From a virus: a DNA stretch of 39,517 nucleotides. Made by a program: the position numbers and the translations under genes. How positions within the stretch are numbered: the stretch's first letter is position 1; every line of letters starts with the position of its first letter. Shown piece by piece: positions 1-8,380 of this stretch. The stretch spans positions 1 through 39,517 of the IMG/VR virus record IMGVR_UViG_3300025009_000241, one strand, 5' to 3'. The notes under the pieces were generated by a model that worked only from the letters and a program-made list of their open reading frames with translations, was not told the origin of the DNA and ran no database searches.

Positions 1-266
1 TGCATAAACTCGGCAGGTTTGAAATTCTCGTCTGTATCAAAGAATGACTTACCCGCCAATTCAGAAGCGCCGTTCTTATTGTCACCACCGATATACCAGG
101 ATGGGTTTGAACCGTATGCGTTATTTCCGACGTTGTAAGGAATATCGGCTATTACTAATTGTGCTCGTGGTATCTGATACCCCTTGAAGTTTTGGAAGTG
201 ATCGTTTATCAAAACACACGGTATTACCTTTTCCCTGTTCTCTTCCCTATTCAGTCCATTTGTCAT
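1..266 (-). CDS. DNA methyltransferase, N-terminal part (second copy, cut by window edge)
   Basis: This is the first 88 codons of a beta-class DNA methyltransferase; the rest lies off the left edge. It aligns with the complete methyltransferase at 33726-34541, with 55 of the first 60 bases identical to 34329-34388, but it is not the same copy. The ADIPYNVGNNAYG segment corresponds to the catalytic (D/N/S)PPY-type motif, here DIPY. The N-terminus is longer than in the other copy, starting MTNGLNREEN. The ATG at 266 is preceded by GAGGTG at a 4-base gap. Unlike the interior copy, it is the first gene after the operator region, with no RecT block between. Substrate is adenine N6 or cytosine N4; which one cannot be told. 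Confidence 0.88.
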   Translation of the reverse strand, partial: MTNGLNREENREKVIPCVLINDHFQNFKGYQIPRAQLVIADIPYNVGNNAYGSNPSWYIGGDNKNGASELAGKSFFDTDENFKPAEFM

Positions 267-900
267 TTTGCACCTCTATATCATTTTATCGCAAGGGTGC
301 GAATACTGTCAAGAGCGAAATAAACAGATCGCCTATTTTTTAGGTCATAACCTCGTTTTTTATGTCAATAGGATATGTCGCCATGAATGTGGATGATTTA
401 CGCATAGCACACGGCAGGGCAAGCCCGGCGGATAAGTTGTGATAGGGATTATGTTCGTGAGACATTTGTTTCAAGAATTAATTTTCTACCTTGTAGAATG
501 CCACAGGATTGATTTTAACGAGTTTTACGCGGTGAAAATATCAAATTCGATGGGTAGTACCTTGAATCATTTATCGCCTAATATTCGCATGGTAATCAAC
601 TATTCCCCCCGTGTCTATAAATCGACTTTATAGCCCGTGTGTGCATAGTACCATTTTTAGTACCATTAAGTTATCAAAAATGATAACTATTGGCAACAGA
701 TTATTATTTAGTACTAAAAAGTGGTACTAAAGTATAACAAAATTGTTATGTCTCACCTGTGACGCACAAACGGATTAGTGTCTCACTTGATTATCATAAC
801 CATGATTATCTAATTCCCACATTTATCATACATAGTTTGTGGTCAACCCTCACATTTATCGAACGTGAATACCGCCGTTGTATCATCTGAATTAGCGTGA
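267..900. promoter_or_regulatory. Operator/promoter region upstream of the methyltransferase (left copy)
   Basis: About 630 bases without a credible gene. It holds tandem TAGTACCA boxes (646-653, 658-665), their inverse TAGTACTA/TGGTACTA (709-716, 722-729), a TTATCA-AAAA-TGATAA palindrome (671-686), a 16-base ATAACAA-AA-TTGTTAT palindrome (734-749), TGTCTCAC repeated at 749 and 779 (30-base period), and CACATTTATC repeated at 818 and 851 (33-base period). The same elements recur in order at 37680-38045. A minus-strand TATACT overlapping the TGGTACTA box may be a -10 element. By position it controls leftward early transcription; which protein binds is inferred, not shown. It could also contain a replication origin. 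Confidence 0.6.
646..749. repeat. Palindrome and box cluster (left copy)
   Basis: Two TAGTACCA boxes 12 bases apart face two inverted copies 13 bases apart. Between them is the TTATCA/TGATAA palindrome, and ATAACAA/TTGTTAT ends the cluster. Such short tandem boxes about one helical turn apart are typical operators for ribbon-helix-helix dimers, and an RHH gene lies in the early operon at 36988-37254. The link is inference. Confidence 0.6.
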
Positions 901-906
901 ATAACA

Positions 907-950
907 AAACTCCCCTCGCCCAGACGCTATGCGACTGACCAGGGGAGTTT
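907..950 (-). terminator. Intrinsic terminator at the end of the late operon (left copy)
   Basis: AAACTCCCCT (907-916) pairs perfectly with AGGGGAGTTT (941-950). On the minus strand the stem is followed by TTTTGTTATT, as expected for a Rho-independent terminator. The plus strand also has a T-rich tail, so it may work both ways. It stands at the same place as the terminator at 38158-38175, although the stem sequence is different. Confidence 0.8.
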
Positions 951-1267
951 GTATCTTTCTCGTAAGTGGTGGCTTATGCACGCTTTGTACCGACTGATTA
1001 CGGGTTGCGAGACATCTTTCACACATCATTGACCAACGATCCCACGTGCGTAATATCGCAGCGCTGGTGAGCTTAACGCCCTCCGTTGTTAAGTCAATGT
1101 CTGTGCTATAAGCGGTGGTATGATTCGCTCACTTTTCCATTGCCTGCTAAACAGGTTGTTTGCGACTTTTACGCTCACCGCCGTACTTTTGTGGTGACCG
1201 CCCTTTCGGGTTACGGTCACCGTGATAAACGCACAGGGACGTTGCCCACTCGTGCGATTATACCTGA
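951..1267 (-). other. Non-coding 3' region of the late transcript (left copy)
   Basis: About 320 bases between the last tiny gene and the terminator with no supported reading frame on either strand. It contains small stems such as CCTG-CTAAA-CAGG near 1143-1155 and the strong hairpin at 1193-1221. No tRNA was recognised here, unlike the equivalent region on the right. Confidence 0.5.
1193..1221 (-). ncRNA. GNRA-capped hairpin with UAA bulge (left copy)
   Basis: Read on the minus strand, an 8-bp stem GGTGACCG/CGGTCACC encloses a UAA bulge and an apical CCC-GAAA-GGG hairpin with a GNRA tetraloop. The copy at 38536-38566 keeps the UAA, the CCCGAAAGGG cap and the overall shape while its lower stem is GGAGCGC/GCGCTCC. 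Changed stem and constant cap indicate selection for RNA structure. Role unknown; it lies in the 3' part of the late transcript, so mRNA protection or protein binding are possible. Confidence 0.6.
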
Positions 1268-1378
1268 TTAGTGTTTCTTGTTATCGAATAAAGCGGCCAC
1301 CGCGACTACTACTATAATAAAAAACATAACAGTAAGCAGTATCACCAGTCCTCCGCCCATTTGCGTACTCTCAAACAT
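1268..1378 (-). CDS. Tiny single-span membrane protein (36 aa)
   Basis: A 36-residue protein starting MFESTQMGGG, followed by an unbroken hydrophobic stretch (about residues 11-30, rich in V, I, L, F) and a charged tail DNKKH. This is one transmembrane helix with a short positive end. The ATG at 1378 has purine-rich GAGGAAGG and AGGGAAG upstream. It follows the 49-aa gene after the metallophosphoesterase and the lysis genes. A holin-, antiholin- or spanin-like accessory role is possible from size and position only. No counterpart is seen after the metallophosphoesterase on the right edge. Confidence 0.65.
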   Translation of the reverse strand: MFESTQMGGGLVILLTVMFFIIVVVAVAALFDNKKH

Positions 1379-1403
1379 TCTTCCCTAGCGCCTTCCTCAC
1401 CTG

Positions 1404-1553
1404 CTAGATGTAATCCGTCTGCATCAACTTCCCGTGTACCGCGTGCTGCAACTTGTTCATGTAGATATACGCGTAATCCAGGAACAGCGGGACACACTTC
1501 ACCTGTAGCATGAAGAGGGGATGCAAGACGTAGCGAATGTAGAAGGATCTCAC
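1404..1553 (-). CDS. Small protein after the metallophosphoesterase (49 aa)
   Basis: The GTG start at 1553 overlaps the TGA of the metallophosphoesterase (GTGA), with AGGA six bases upstream, so it is probably translated by coupling. The product is rich in aromatic and basic residues (RSFYIRYVLHPLFML). No family is recognised. A longer 83-aa frame over the same bases (1342-1593) starts inside the metallophosphoesterase and looks spurious. Confidence 0.6.
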   Translation of the reverse strand: MRSFYIRYVLHPLFMLQVKCVPLFLDYAYIYMNKLQHAVHGKLMQTDYI

Positions 1554-2512
1554 CCAATGTCCTGTGCATAAACAACGCCGCTAAATATATCATTGACCGG
1601 GCTTACCACGCTCGGGTTGTGGATTAGCGGAGCAACTTCGATATTGTTCACGTTGTTTGACTTCTGTTTCACGCCGCCATTGGTAATGTTAATAAAACAT
1701 CCGCCCATTGGTTTAGGCACTCCGCCCCTTGTGACTTCCCAACCAGTAGACCCGTCACCATAAGACTGGCAATACCCCGGCGTTCTCACGTGATGTTGTG
1801 TGTCGAAGTGATGTATACCCTTGTTGGATAACCTTTCACGAGTGATCGGAATCCAGTAAGCATTGTGTGAATGACCATTGATCACCACGTCTGCATCAGG
1901 AAGGTAGACGGCTTGTCTGTTAGTTTGTATTGCGCCCCTGGTTACTGGTGCTTCACCGCCTGACCCGTGAAAATACTTGATCCTGACAGTTCCCTCGAAG
2001 CGGTTGTTATTTCGCATCATTACCCGTATCCATCCACCATAACCGCCGTGTAGGATATTCCCGCCGCGTGCATTCAGCGCACTCACCAACCTATCGGATA
2101 AATAAGTATTCGCGTTCTTCAGCACCGATAATTCATGGTTGCCTGGGGTAATAAGCACAATATTCTTTGCGTATTTCTCCAGTTGATTAGCAGCATCCAT
2201 TACCACATAATCGTAGTAATCAGCCCGGCGGTATTCAGGACGCAACGCGCTCATGTCCCGGCGCGGGTCAAATCTACCATTCATCGCATCGAAAAAATCA
2301 CCAACAATAACAATTGCCGCGTCTTGGAATATTGCTGTATCCAGATCTTGAAAGAATGCTTTGCGATTGCAGTACACGCTGTCGAAATGCACGTCTGATG
2401 TGAAAAAGAATTTCTGTTCTGTGCCGTCAATTACAAAAGTGGTAATAGCCCCAACTTGTTTACTGTCGATATTCAATAATCGCTCCTTGTCAATTCCATC
2501 GTACACATTCAT
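1550..2512 (-). CDS. Calcineurin-like metallophosphoesterase
   Basis: A 320-residue protein with all main motifs of the metallophosphoesterase superfamily: DVH at residues 40-42, GDFFD at 71-75, GNHE at 124-127 and GHSH at 213-216. These bind two metal ions and a phosphoester; the substrate (nucleic acid, nucleotide or other) is unknown. The ATG at 2512 has no clear ribosome binding site. A TTG at 2476 has AGGAG six bases upstream and would give MNIDSKQVG..., so the true start may be there. The 15-bp motif at 2528-2542 lies just upstream, so the gene may have its own promoter. A diverged second copy reaches the right edge. Confidence 0.92.
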   Translation of the reverse strand: MNVYDGIDKERLLNIDSKQVGAITTFVIDGTEQKFFFTSDVHFDSVYCNRKAFFQDLDTAIFQDAAIVIVGDFFDAMNGRFDPRRDMSALRPEYRRADYYDYVVMDAANQLEKYAKNIVLITPGNHELSVLKNANTYLSDRLVSALNARGGNILHGGYGGWIRVMMRNNNRFEGTVRIKYFHGSGGEAPVTRGAIQTNRQAVYLPDADVVINGHSHNAYWIPITRERLSNKGIHHFDTQHHVRTPGYCQSYGDGSTGWEVTRGGVPKPMGGCFINITNGGVKQKSNNVNNIEVAPLIHNPSVVSPVNDIFSGVVYAQDIG

Positions 2513-2527
2513 TCATCGTTAGAATAG

Positions 2528-2542
2528 TATGCAAAATGGCAG
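2528..2542 (-). promoter_or_regulatory. 15-bp motif, copy 1 (before the metallophosphoesterase)
   Basis: Exact TATGCAAAATGGCAG (minus strand CTGCCATTTTGCATA), also at 20155 and 26957. Here it continues as TTAA, as in the 26957 copy. It lies in the only gap between the XhlA-like gene and the metallophosphoesterase. On the minus strand it ends in GCATACT, resembling a -10 element. Best guess is a phage-specific promoter or activator site. Confidence 0.6.
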
Positions 2543-2596
2543 TTAACACCATCGTATAGGTAAACGCGGGATTCTACTAGTACGCAAACGTAGCAA

Positions 2597-2968
2597 TTAC
2601 CTTATCGCCGCAACCCTCTGAAACAAATTTAAAAGTGTGATGGACTGAATAATGAGATACGTTATTATGGCGGCTATGATGCCCCAAGTCCGGGTTGACC
2701 ACTTCTCGCGCTTTGCCTTGACCTCTTTTTTCACGGCATCTGCCATATCATCGGCAGCTTTTTTATCCGCGTCGTCACTACAATTCCTATCCTCTAACTT
2801 TTGCACGCGCTCAGTCAGTGGTAGCTTACCGTTACCCTTGACAACTATTTTCATCAGGTCGGTAGTGGAGTCCTCAACGTTTTTCACGCGCCCCTCTATC
2901 CTGGCAACGGCAACGGACACTTTTGTTAATTCGGTGAATATCTGATTGTTTGTAACTGAAGACGCCAT
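2597..2968 (-). CDS. XhlA-like lysis-associated membrane protein
   Basis: A 123-residue protein with a helical, heptad-like N-terminal half (residues 10-90; VARIEGRVKNVED), a highly charged stretch, and one transmembrane helix near residues 97-116 (GIIAAIITYLIIQSITLLNL). This is the architecture of XhlA/haemolysin-like proteins that act with phage holins and endolysins. AGGAG lies seven bases before the ATG, and the endolysin gene is immediately upstream. Family assignment rests on architecture and context. Confidence 0.7.
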   Translation of the reverse strand: MASSVTNNQIFTELTKVSVAVARIEGRVKNVEDSTTDLMKIVVKGNGKLPLTERVQKLEDRNCSDDADKKAADDMADAVKKEVKAKREKWSTRTWGIIAAIITYLIIQSITLLNLFQRVAAIR

Positions 2969-2978
2969 AACTCAACTC

Positions 2979-4301
2979 CTAGTGCAAAGTGGGATGGTAT
3001 TGCCATAATTTCGCCAACTTTTCAGCGTCTGTGAAAGCGGTTACAGGCGCGGCGTATGAATAGGTCGCTACGTTGTAAATGTGTGTCGCAGGATCGCCGT
3101 AAACATCCTCGAAGCGTACCCGTGAACCGTCACGCGGGTCAATAATGACGTAATACGCGCCAGACTTACCCACAACTAATACCCAGTGTTGCTCAACCAA
3201 AGATGTATCAGGGTTATAGTCCACGTGTACCATGACGGGTATTTTCTTTGCCAGGGATTCGTCAATTTTATCCAGTTGTGGACCTGTATACTTCGCGGTG
3301 AATTTCAATCCTGGGAGTAACCGCTCGATTGAAGCCCAGACAAACAGGTTGCCGGAATATCCACTGTTGGCAATAAGCCATGTGTTCAACCTTGCCGGAT
3401 CTGTGTCATACCCCAAATGTTTCAGCATCATTGATACACAAGTTATCAAACATCCATCAGCGCCAATCGTTGTAGTCCCAAAATGGTTATCTTTCCATCT
3501 CGCGTCTTGCTGTGAGAATGGTTGGATATTCATAACATTTGACATGTCGATGATTTCATCTTCACTTGTCGGCACTCCAAGCCATGACTTCCACTCGTCA
3601 ACCGTTCCCAGGAATACGTTTAGATCGAGGGCGGCGGACTCCATACCTAATTTCATCCCGTCCGCTATTCCATCGTTATTTATGTCACCATCTGAAGCGT
3701 ACTGCCACAGCTTCACGCGCCCGCGCCATTTCCAATAAATAAGTTTATCCAATATCTTCTGATAAGTAACCGTCTTGTTGTACCACGCCAGCCATAAATC
3801 GGAATCCTTGAACCAGTCGCCAAACACCCACATAAATCCTGGCGAGAAGTACATACTAACATTCCTGCCAGACAACCTTTTATACTCGACCATGAATGCC
3901 TTAACACCTCTTGCGTATTCAGACGAATTCAAGATTGTTATCGCTCCACCATAACTACAAGGCTCACAGTCAATGTGTAACGGTAATTCCCCAGGATCTG
4001 CTTTAAGTGAATCCCAACATTCCCCCGCTTGCACGGTTGCCCATGATTCGATTGTCATTCCCTTGCCCCGGTGAGAGTAATAATCGAAGTACCAATACGG
4101 CATTCTCGCAATCTTTCCTTTTCCTGATTGCCAGTATGATTTGAACATCCTATCTTCCACAATGCCAAGACCAACGCGAATACCAGCGCCTTTAAACCCC
4201 TCGGCGATCAACTTGTCGAAGTTGGGTTTATACGGGGTATCGTATCTATCCTGATACTGGCTTACATCAACTAACCTAATCGGAAAATCACTAAAAATCA
4301 T
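2979..4301 (-). CDS. Endolysin: GH25 muramidase plus C39-like peptidase domain
   Basis: A 440-residue protein. Residues about 8-215 match GH25 lysozymes: DVSQYQ near the start gives the first catalytic Asp (D12), and HIDCEP (D111, E113) the second acidic pair. Residues about 255-395 look like a papain-like C39-type domain: the IQPFSQQDARW opening, the GADGCLITC nucleophile region, and HWVLVVG with a following IIDPRDG for the His and Asp. It should cut both glycan and a peptide or cross-bridge in peptidoglycan. The ATG at 4301 is preferred because GGAGG lies five bases upstream; the longer frame from 4346 adds an unlikely leader. No export signal is seen, which fits holin-dependent release. 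Confidence 0.9.
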   Translation of the reverse strand: MIFSDFPIRLVDVSQYQDRYDTPYKPNFDKLIAEGFKGAGIRVGLGIVEDRMFKSYWQSGKGKIARMPYWYFDYYSHRGKGMTIESWATVQAGECWDSLKADPGELPLHIDCEPCSYGGAITILNSSEYARGVKAFMVEYKRLSGRNVSMYFSPGFMWVFGDWFKDSDLWLAWYNKTVTYQKILDKLIYWKWRGRVKLWQYASDGDINNDGIADGMKLGMESAALDLNVFLGTVDEWKSWLGVPTSEDEIIDMSNVMNIQPFSQQDARWKDNHFGTTTIGADGCLITCVSMMLKHLGYDTDPARLNTWLIANSGYSGNLFVWASIERLLPGLKFTAKYTGPQLDKIDESLAKKIPVMVHVDYNPDTSLVEQHWVLVVGKSGAYYVIIDPRDGSRVRFEDVYGDPATHIYNVATYSYAAPVTAFTDAEKLAKLWQYHPTLH

Positions 4302-4370
4302 CCCAACCTCCACCAACAAGCAAATCCACCATAAGCGCCTGAACATGTCATATGCCGCCCCAAATCATTC

Positions 4371-6566
4371 TTACGGCAAATTAGGTTGCGCGGCGATACG
4401 GGTTGTAACCGTATCAGACGCGCTTCCAACGACCCCGTAAATGTTGTCAATCACCCTATCATCAGCCACCATGACGTGATCTGTAAAATATGTAAGATCG
4501 GCAGTCCTGACCGCAGGACCCTGGAACAACAGCCCGGTTGTGTTTTCAGTTACATCGGCGTATTCTGCTGCTATTTCAGCGGCGCTCAATATCCGGCCAT
4601 AGTATCTAACATCCTCTATCACGCCATCGAACGGGTAAGTTTTCGGATGTGCGGCGGTGTCCATATTTCCAATGGCAAACTGCGCCCCTGTTTCATCGTT
4701 GATCGCTCCGCCAGGACGTAACGCCTCGGTAACCCCGGTATCTTCGACGCCGTTAATATACATCTTTGGCAGGGTAGTGGCCGTTGTGCAGTCACGGGTA
4801 ACCGCCACATGCACCCATTCGTCATAAGGTAACGCCCCAACGGATGAAAACCACGCCCCGGATGTGGTTGGTGCTTCTTGATAAAATCCCAGTGAATCGC
4901 CTGACATATACAGGAACCATCCGCCACCAGTGGAGCTGACGCCATAGAACGCGCCTGCAATTATCTGCACGTCCTCGGTCACCCCGGCGGAGTGAATGAA
5001 TATCCACGCCTCCACAGTGCGCTCGTTTTTATTGATAAGCTCGGGCAAATACCCGAATCCGATCATGTCGGTTGACGCGGCGTTGAACTCAGCCCCGATC
5101 AGGCTCAATCCCATAAACAGGGTAAGTGATAGCTTTAATACCCATGTGCACATAATAATGTTCCCTCCGATTACTGTTAGACTTACGTTTTGGATATAGT
5201 AATATCCAGATAGCCCAGTTTGAGATTCTACAACCTCAACCAGGTCGCCAACGTCCAGGCTCAACGCGGCGGTCATCATTGCGCTTGATTCGTTAGCGCA
5301 AAACGTCAATTTGTTTATTCTGGTATGTGGTTGTTTGTTGGCGTCAAGAATAGATTGGTTTATTAATTGACCGTAGACAAGATCACGCTGATAAGGCTGG
5401 TTGATGGTCTCTGGTTGATAGCCGAACTCGTTATAACTAACTGAGCTTGTGGCGATTGACTCAATCGGGTTATATGTGTAAATTCCCAATCCCCGCGCCT
5501 GGAGGAATGTGATATACCCGTTCAGAGTTGAATTATTTGTTACTGTAAACGTGACGCCGGAAGCGGTGTAGACGGCTGTTACCGTACAATCTGCGGTGAT
5601 ATTAGTCCCCGTGCCATCCGCTTTCGTGTTGCATAAAAAGTCGGTGGTTGCTACAGGGTCGACCATCGTATCTGGGTCAGCGTTACATCTACGCCCCGCC
5701 CCGCTTGGATCTGTGTAATTTGAGCTGAATACTACAGACTGATTCGACCCTACCAACATGGGCGTTGCCAGGTCATACAGCACCTTCACGCCGCCACCAA
5801 TCAAGTCAATTTTCTTTGGATAAGCCGTGACCGTCACCTGGTTAATAACGTCACCATCGTTTATATCGGCATCTACCATAGTGTCTGATATGCTTAAAGA
5901 GGCTGTGCCAGAAGCGTTGCGATGATACATATTCTCAAACACCAGCGTTTCGCCGTCTGTCCCATCGTGCCTGAGATAAATAAATCCCATCTCTGACCTT
6001 GCAATTTTCGCAAACTCGGAATAGGCTACTGTTTTATTAGTGGTCATGTCAAATGTTGCCGGGAATACTACCTGCCCGGTGTCAAAACTGGTTGCAAGCG
6101 GACGAAGGTCGGCGGGCATTGCCGCAATAATTGTGTCAAGCGCCTGGTCTGCGGTCTGGTCATACCCAACGCCCAGCCCGAATAAAGGATATTTCGCGGC
6201 TCGATCCAGCCAGTCAACCGCCGTGATCCTGACCGAACGCTGCCCGTATAACCCCGTTGTTGGTTTTATTTTGTCGATATAGAATCGCTTAACATAATCA
6301 GTTGTGCCAAATGTCTGCACCAGTTTTATGGGGACGCCAACCTTGAACCCGCTCATTAATTCAGCACGCCCAGCGGAGAATTTCCAGCCCGCGTTGTTTA
6401 GGGTAAGTGTCATAGTTCCGGTGCTCGCCAGGATGTCTAGTGGTCCATTCCCGTTGATACCCCACTTGAGACCAATATTGTCCCTGTGCAGCACGTATGA
6501 GGTAATGTCTACCCATGCCGCGCTTAGATATACCCACACGCTCCACGAAGTAAGGTAAACGCTCAT
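4371..6566 (-). CDS. Tail protein with C-terminal LamG-like domain
   Basis: A 731-residue structural protein. The N-terminal 480 residues resemble baseplate or distal-tail proteins of siphoviruses (opening YLTSWSVWVYLSAAWVDITS, with KRFYIDKIKP, VRITAVDWLDRAAKYPL). Residues about 490-690 form a concanavalin A/LamG-like jelly roll: RTVEAWIFIH, PKMYINGVEDTG, FDGVIEDVRYYGR and the ending ILSAAEIAAEY are hallmarks. Such domains usually bind carbohydrate, so this is the best candidate receptor-binding protein. Its ATG overlaps the stop of the tape measure gene (ATGA). The exact tail role is inferred. Confidence 0.8.
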   Translation of the reverse strand: MSVYLTSWSVWVYLSAAWVDITSYVLHRDNIGLKWGINGNGPLDILASTGTMTLTLNNAGWKFSAGRAELMSGFKVGVPIKLVQTFGTTDYVKRFYIDKIKPTTGLYGQRSVRITAVDWLDRAAKYPLFGLGVGYDQTADQALDTIIAAMPADLRPLATSFDTGQVVFPATFDMTTNKTVAYSEFAKIARSEMGFIYLRHDGTDGETLVFENMYHRNASGTASLSISDTMVDADINDGDVINQVTVTAYPKKIDLIGGGVKVLYDLATPMLVGSNQSVVFSSNYTDPSGAGRRCNADPDTMVDPVATTDFLCNTKADGTGTNITADCTVTAVYTASGVTFTVTNNSTLNGYITFLQARGLGIYTYNPIESIATSSVSYNEFGYQPETINQPYQRDLVYGQLINQSILDANKQPHTRINKLTFCANESSAMMTAALSLDVGDLVEVVESQTGLSGYYYIQNVSLTVIGGNIIMCTWVLKLSLTLFMGLSLIGAEFNAASTDMIGFGYLPELINKNERTVEAWIFIHSAGVTEDVQIIAGAFYGVSSTGGGWFLYMSGDSLGFYQEAPTTSGAWFSSVGALPYDEWVHVAVTRDCTTATTLPKMYINGVEDTGVTEALRPGGAINDETGAQFAIGNMDTAAHPKTYPFDGVIEDVRYYGRILSAAEIAAEYADVTENTTGLLFQGPAVRTADLTYFTDHVMVADDRVIDNIYGVVGSASDTVTTRIAAQPNLP

Positions 6567-8374
6567 CCTGCCGCCTGTAGTATTGAGTCGCGGATTGTGC
6601 GCGGTAGAGACTCAATAGCTGCTAACAATTCCTGCTCGTATCCACCACCGGATTGCCCCGCAGGAGTAACTTGCACGTGTTCACCGGATTGAACTCTCAT
6701 GGGGAATGAGTCGTTGGGGTAGCCAGGGGGTACAATGAAGTCTCCGCCGTTGGCATACCCATAATTGGTTTCGGCATCTGTACTGCCAGGAGCCGCAGGA
6801 CCGCCGCCGTTTACGTTTATATTGAACGAGGCGTTTTTGTCATTTGGGTCCCAATTTTCCCACTCGCGTTGCACCCTTCGCATTTCTGAAATGGCGTCAG
6901 CGGAATAGATGCCCCACTGGACGCCTTGTGCTAGTAGCCATTCCATCTCGTCATCAGTCAGAATGCCATCAGCCATTGCTTTCTGGTCGAGGTAGCCTAA
7001 AATTATTCTATGAGTAGCATCTTCGTGCGCAGCCGCAACTTCTCCAGCCTTCACGCCATTTGTCACTAATGCCGCGTCAACCCCTTTAATTGCAGTGCTT
7101 GTCTCGCTGTAACCCTGCTTTATCAGTCGCGCACGTTGTTCAAGTAACGTGGCGCGTTCTTCCGCTATGGATTGAGACGCTTCAAGGTAAGTCTCTTCCG
7201 CCTGTGTAAATGAAGCTGCCATTGATACCATGTCTTTATTGGCGTCTGACATTTTCTTCATGGCGTCTTCAGCGTCTAGCGCCGCTTGTGCAAGGTCAGA
7301 CACACTAGAGGCGGCGTCTTCACCCTCAACCCCAAGATGCCCCATTTGCGTCGCTACTTCTGGAATAGAACCCTTCAACAAGTCCATATACTGCGATAAT
7401 CGGTATTCGCGCTCTGACAGTAACCCTATCTTTTCGGCAGTTTCGTTAGTGATAGCATTACCTTTGCCCCATAACTGCATTTGTTGGTAGCTGTTTAGCG
7501 TCAAAAATCCAAGCGCTCTTGCGTTGTCAATTATCTTTTTCTTGTATTCGTCATAACCAGCGCCGCTTGCACTCATTTGAACGGCATATTTACCCTGAAC
7601 ATCTAGTAATTTTGATTGTGTATTAAACAGGTCGTTTATTACACTTACGGTTTCCGCCATGTAGGGGAGTACAACACCGCCAACTGTTTCACCCAATTCC
7701 CCCAGGTTGTTTTTGAATATGGCAACTTGCCCGGCGTAGGTTGTACCCATTGCCTCAGCCATGCCGCCAACTTCGGTATTCAATTCTGACATGATTAACT
7801 TTTGGTAGCCAGCCATGTCCCCGGCTTCAAACATCGACTTCGCCATTTGGATTTGAGCATCCGAGAACGACACACCGATCCGTTTCATTGCCGCCATACC
7901 TGACGGGTCATTCAGCGCTTTACCTAACTGGATTACGGACGACTGCAAGTCACCACCAAACGCGGCGGACATATTAAGCGCGGCTTCCATTGCATCTGGG
8001 AATACTTCGCTGCTAACTTTTGTAAACGTGAGCATCAAGGCTTCGGCGGATTTGATCGTGTCGTCGTCGTATATGGTGACTTTTGCCAACGCAGAGGCTA
8101 TTCCCTCTAACGAGTCGATTGTCATTCCAGACACACCATTAGTGGATTCAAGCACCTGCTTTAGCCTGGTGGTCGCCTCTTCCGCTCCAATAGCCTCGTT
8201 GACCGCAAACTTTAATCCTTTTGCGATCAAGTCAAATGCAACGGCGGCAGCCCCTATCTTTCCGAGGTTGCTGATAATTTTGCCAATGTCACCATTAAGC
8301 ATATTCGCGCCGGAAGTAAACTTGGAGCTGTCTATTCCGATCTCGGCTAATATTGAAGAAACTCGGGTCGCCAA
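6563..8374 (-). CDS. Tape measure protein
   Basis: A 603-residue, mostly helical, Ala-rich protein with the typical tape-measure opening (phage tail tape measure family): VAFDLIAKGLKFAVNEAIGAEEATTRL, split by short hydrophobic segments, then long helical regions and a Gly/Pro-rich tail. It sets tail length; this size suggests a fairly short tail. The start is TTG at 8374, only a few bases after the end of the frameshifted chaperone, with AGGT just upstream. It follows the chaperone pair and precedes the distal tail protein, the usual siphovirus order. Confidence 0.9.
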   Translation of the reverse strand: MATRVSSILAEIGIDSSKFTSGANMLNGDIGKIISNLGKIGAAAVAFDLIAKGLKFAVNEAIGAEEATTRLKQVLESTNGVSGMTIDSLEGIASALAKVTIYDDDTIKSAEALMLTFTKVSSEVFPDAMEAALNMSAAFGGDLQSSVIQLGKALNDPSGMAAMKRIGVSFSDAQIQMAKSMFEAGDMAGYQKLIMSELNTEVGGMAEAMGTTYAGQVAIFKNNLGELGETVGGVVLPYMAETVSVINDLFNTQSKLLDVQGKYAVQMSASGAGYDEYKKKIIDNARALGFLTLNSYQQMQLWGKGNAITNETAEKIGLLSEREYRLSQYMDLLKGSIPEVATQMGHLGVEGEDAASSVSDLAQAALDAEDAMKKMSDANKDMVSMAASFTQAEETYLEASQSIAEERATLLEQRARLIKQGYSETSTAIKGVDAALVTNGVKAGEVAAAHEDATHRIILGYLDQKAMADGILTDDEMEWLLAQGVQWGIYSADAISEMRRVQREWENWDPNDKNASFNINVNGGGPAAPGSTDAETNYGYANGGDFIVPPGYPNDSFPMRVQSGEHVQVTPAGQSGGGYEQELLAAIESLPRTIRDSILQAAG

Positions 8375-8380
8375 ATTTAC

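Noticed and set aside
1342-1593. An 83-aa minus-strand frame after the metallophosphoesterase
   Set aside because: It starts inside the metallophosphoesterase gene, has no ribosome binding site, and overlaps two better small genes with coupled or purine-led starts.
3232-3738. Plus-strand frame of 168 aa
   Set aside because: It lies fully antisense to the endolysin gene and its composition is that of a complementary frame.
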